Assembly: GCF_000189635.1 (NCBI RefSeq)
Contig: NW_002476421.1
Span: 1-64,000, forward strand
Length of the DNA stretch: 64,000 nt
Direction: 5' to 3'
Source: Tetrahymena thermophila SB210
Taxonomy: Eukaryota > Ciliophora > Oligohymenophorea > Hymenostomatida > Tetrahymenidae
A model generated the notes under the pieces. That model was not told the origin of the DNA. It ran no database searches and worked only from the letters and a program-made list of their open reading frames with translations. Shown one piece after another: positions 61,560-64,000 of the stretch. Position numbers and translations under genes: made by a program. Position 1 is the first letter of the stretch. The number at the start of each line of letters is the position of its first letter.

Positions 61560-62673
61560 TTTTGTTATTTTTTTTTTGATATTTGCTTTTATTTTAATTT
61601 AAGTATTTATTTATTAATTGTTTATAAAAACAAACTAAAGATTTAACACTTTTTAAAGATAATTTTATTTGTAATCAGTAATTAGCTACTATTAATTTAA
61701 TCAATTATTTAATCATATTATTCATGTATAGAAATTTATTATCTCAATTTAAAACAGTAGAATTATGTTAAAATATTCGATATTTATCATTATTCTCAGC
61801 AATTATAATCTCAATGATGTATAAATAGTTTTCTGGATTGTTTCTGACACAATTTTATTAAAATCTAATAAAATAAATAAATAAAGCACATGGACTATTT
61901 AAATGTTGGTGATTTCTTTAAATAAATGTTAAGGAAAATTCCTCTAATCGTCTTAGAGTAATAAATTTAATTTTATTAAATATTTCTTGCCAGATTTCCG
62001 TTACCATCTTGTAAATTATCTCCAAGTAAATCAAGTAAATTTAGATGATTATTTTGTTTTTCAAATAAAATTTTATCTTTTTCTAGACTAATTTTCTTGA
62101 CGCATTAATTAGTAAAATCAAATGATATTAAATGTGTCAAAGTAAACAATAATAAATGCTATAAATAGATGATATTTCTAAAGATGCATATACCTGTTCA
62201 TATTAATTATCTCATTAAAATTATTTTGCTCAAAGTAAATAAATAGCATAAAAATATCTGATTTAGCATGAAAACTTAGTAAATACTTTTAAGCAAATAT
62301 GTAAAATTTCGCTCATTCTATTCTATTTCTCTATTTATTTCAATCTATTTGAATTTTTATTAGATGAATTCTAGATTAATTAATTTAAACAATTTTTTTT
62401 TCTTTTTGACGTCAATTAAGATTTCCAGAAAAGTTAATTTTTAATTTCTGATTTTGTAATTTATTTTAATTTTGAAAAAAATTCCTATCAAGTTTATTTC
62501 CAATTTTACTTTTCATAGAAGTAATTTGGAAAAAAAGGTTAAAATTTAAAAGTAATGAATAAATTATCTTGCTTCACTAAAATATACAAAAGAAGGCATA
62601 AATACTTGTAAATTAAAAATAACTTAGCAATTAGATTTTGAATTAAATTAACTTAAATATTTAAAATATAATT
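61560..62673. other. A+T-rich spacer
   Basis: I see no gene or repeat here. It contains the promoter side of the OsmC gene at its left and the 3' end of the photolyase gene at its right, both on the minus strand. Confidence 0.45.
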
Positions 62674-64000
62674 TCATTTTTTATTTTTATAATAGTGCTA
62701 ATAATTTGCTTTTTTTTCCTTTATTTATTGCTAATGCTGCTTAATTTAATTTTTTTTGAAAACTATTGAGAAAGCATCTAGGGCTCTTTGTCTTGACTCT
62801 TCATAGTTAACAATTCTTTTTGGGTAGGTATCTTCATTAAAATCTTCAACCCAAGTTTTAACGTATTTGAAATCAGGATCATACTTTTTTTGTTGCATTA
62901 CAGGATCTAATACTCTAATGTATGGGGCTTAGTCTGTTCCTGAACCATTTACCCACTGCCATCCTCCTACATTAGCTGCTAGGTCGTAATCTATTAACTT
63001 TTAGGCAAAGTACCTCTCGCCCCATCTCCAATCGATAAGTAAATTTTTAGTTAAGAAGCTTGCAGCAATCATTCTAAGCTTATTAGGTAAGTAACCTGTT
63101 TTATTTAGTTACCTCATTCCTGCATCTAATAAAGGGTAACCAGTTTTGCCTTCGCACCATGCCTTAAACTCCTCTGGGTTGTTTCTCCATTCTACTTTAT
63201 TATAAGCCTTTTTGAAATTTTCTGTAGCAAATAGAGGAAACTAATCTATCATCATCATAAAGAACTCTCTCCAGCAGAGCTCATCAAGATATTTCTAATT
63301 AAGGAGAACGGCTTTCCTAACAAGCTCTCTGATAGAAACAGTGCCAAATCTCAAATGAACACTCATCAAAGATGTTTTAATGTGAGGGTAATCTCTTGTC
63401 TTATCATAATTTTTAACCAATTCTTCATCTAACTAGCTTGGTGGAAACTCTATTCCTGTTTTTTAAAACCCTATCTATTCTAAAGTAGGAAAAGGAACTT
63501 CTACTTAGCTTTTCCAGTAATTATTCATGAGTGACTCTGATTTGTAACTCTAATAATCAGGTTCACTAAGTAAAGAGATCCATTTTTTACTGAAAGGAGT
63601 ATAGACCTTAAATGCACTTCCATCGTCTTGATGTACTTCTTTAGCTTCAAAAATAACCTAGTCCTTAAAATCTTTGAATCCTATTCCTTTACTGTTTAGT
63701 ATCTCTTTAATCTATTAATCTCTCTTTTTTGCGTATGGTTCATAGTCTCTGTTTGTGAATACACAAGAGATATCAAATTCCTCCATAAGACTCTTGAAAG
63801 CACTTTCTGCATTAGAATGTTTGACAACCATTGTTGATCCATGTTTTCTAAGGTTATCTTACATTTAACTCAAATAATTATGAATGAATTCTACTCTGCA
63901 ATCCTTTTTATCTTCGAGCTCATTTAAAATGTCTTTGTCAAATATAAACAGAGGTACGACAGGTATAGATTCCTTTAAAGCATGATAAAGCCCAACGTTG
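62674..64000 (-). CDS. Class I CPD photolyase (5' partial)
   Basis: The minus-strand frame is open from the window edge to TGA at 62676-62674, about 441 aa, and was checked with no in-frame TGA. The N-terminal alpha/beta photolyase domain is partly present ([22 protein letters not shown]). The FAD-binding C-domain has all landmarks: [62 protein letters not shown], then [24 protein letters not shown] and a [14 protein letters not shown] end. The [13 protein letters not shown] signature fits class I CPD photolyases rather than DASH or animal cryptochromes. It should bind FAD and split UV-induced cyclobutane dimers using light. The tail after RQRALDAF is a short Lys/Gln-rich extension. The first few dozen residues lie beyond the window. 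Confidence 0.92.

Overview
The window is a nuclear segment from a ciliate, most likely Tetrahymena or a close oligohymenophorean. The DNA is extremely A+T rich. Every long gene here reads through many TAA and TAG codons, which must encode Gln, and ends only at TGA. Introns of about 50-420 nt with GT..AG ends fit Tetrahymena better than Paramecium, whose introns are about 25 nt. Standard-code ORF finding breaks most of these genes, so the models were built by hand with TAA/TAG=Q. Spliced lengths divisible by 3 and shared exon lengths between paralogues are the main internal checks.

Region 1 (1-33654) is an array of six paralogous cysteine-rich repeat proteins, all on the + strand. It starts with the C-terminus of one (3-407). 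Four secreted-looking proteins with signal peptides follow (438, 751, 585 and 762 aa). It ends with a giant 2595-aa relative that has the same 5' exon pattern, hundreds of CxxC-type repeats and a C-terminal multi-pass membrane domain. A block of about 10 kb is duplicated in tandem. Degenerate kinase-like remnants lie antisense in the spacers. A 100-N scaffold gap sits in one repeat copy.

Region 2 (34376-38810) holds a compact leucine-rich-repeat (LRR) gene with 10 exons, mostly one LRR per 90-nt exon with phase-2 introns. It is followed by an amplified LRR exon-intron fragment and a 3' fragment of a GBP-like GTPase gene.

Region 3 (39344-51305) mixes membrane-anchored RBR-type (RING-IBR-RING) E3 ligase genes, three intact and one broken and chimeric, with an intact guanylate-binding-protein-like GTPase. 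Tandem repeats of about 300 bp and a small gene carrying a tetranucleotide microsatellite lie between them.

Region 4 (53050-64000) holds a second multi-exon LRR gene with a tRNA-Lys(CTT) gene antisense in one intron, an unknown 582-aa protein with an internal 67-residue duplication, and a fourth intact RBR gene. On the minus strand are an OsmC-family protein with a possible mitochondrial leader and a class I CPD photolyase that runs off the window end.

The overall picture is an accessory, duplication-rich region. Surface-type Cys-rich proteins, LRR proteins, a GBP-like GTPase and membrane RBR ligases have multiplied and exchanged pieces locally, next to ordinary housekeeping genes at the right end.
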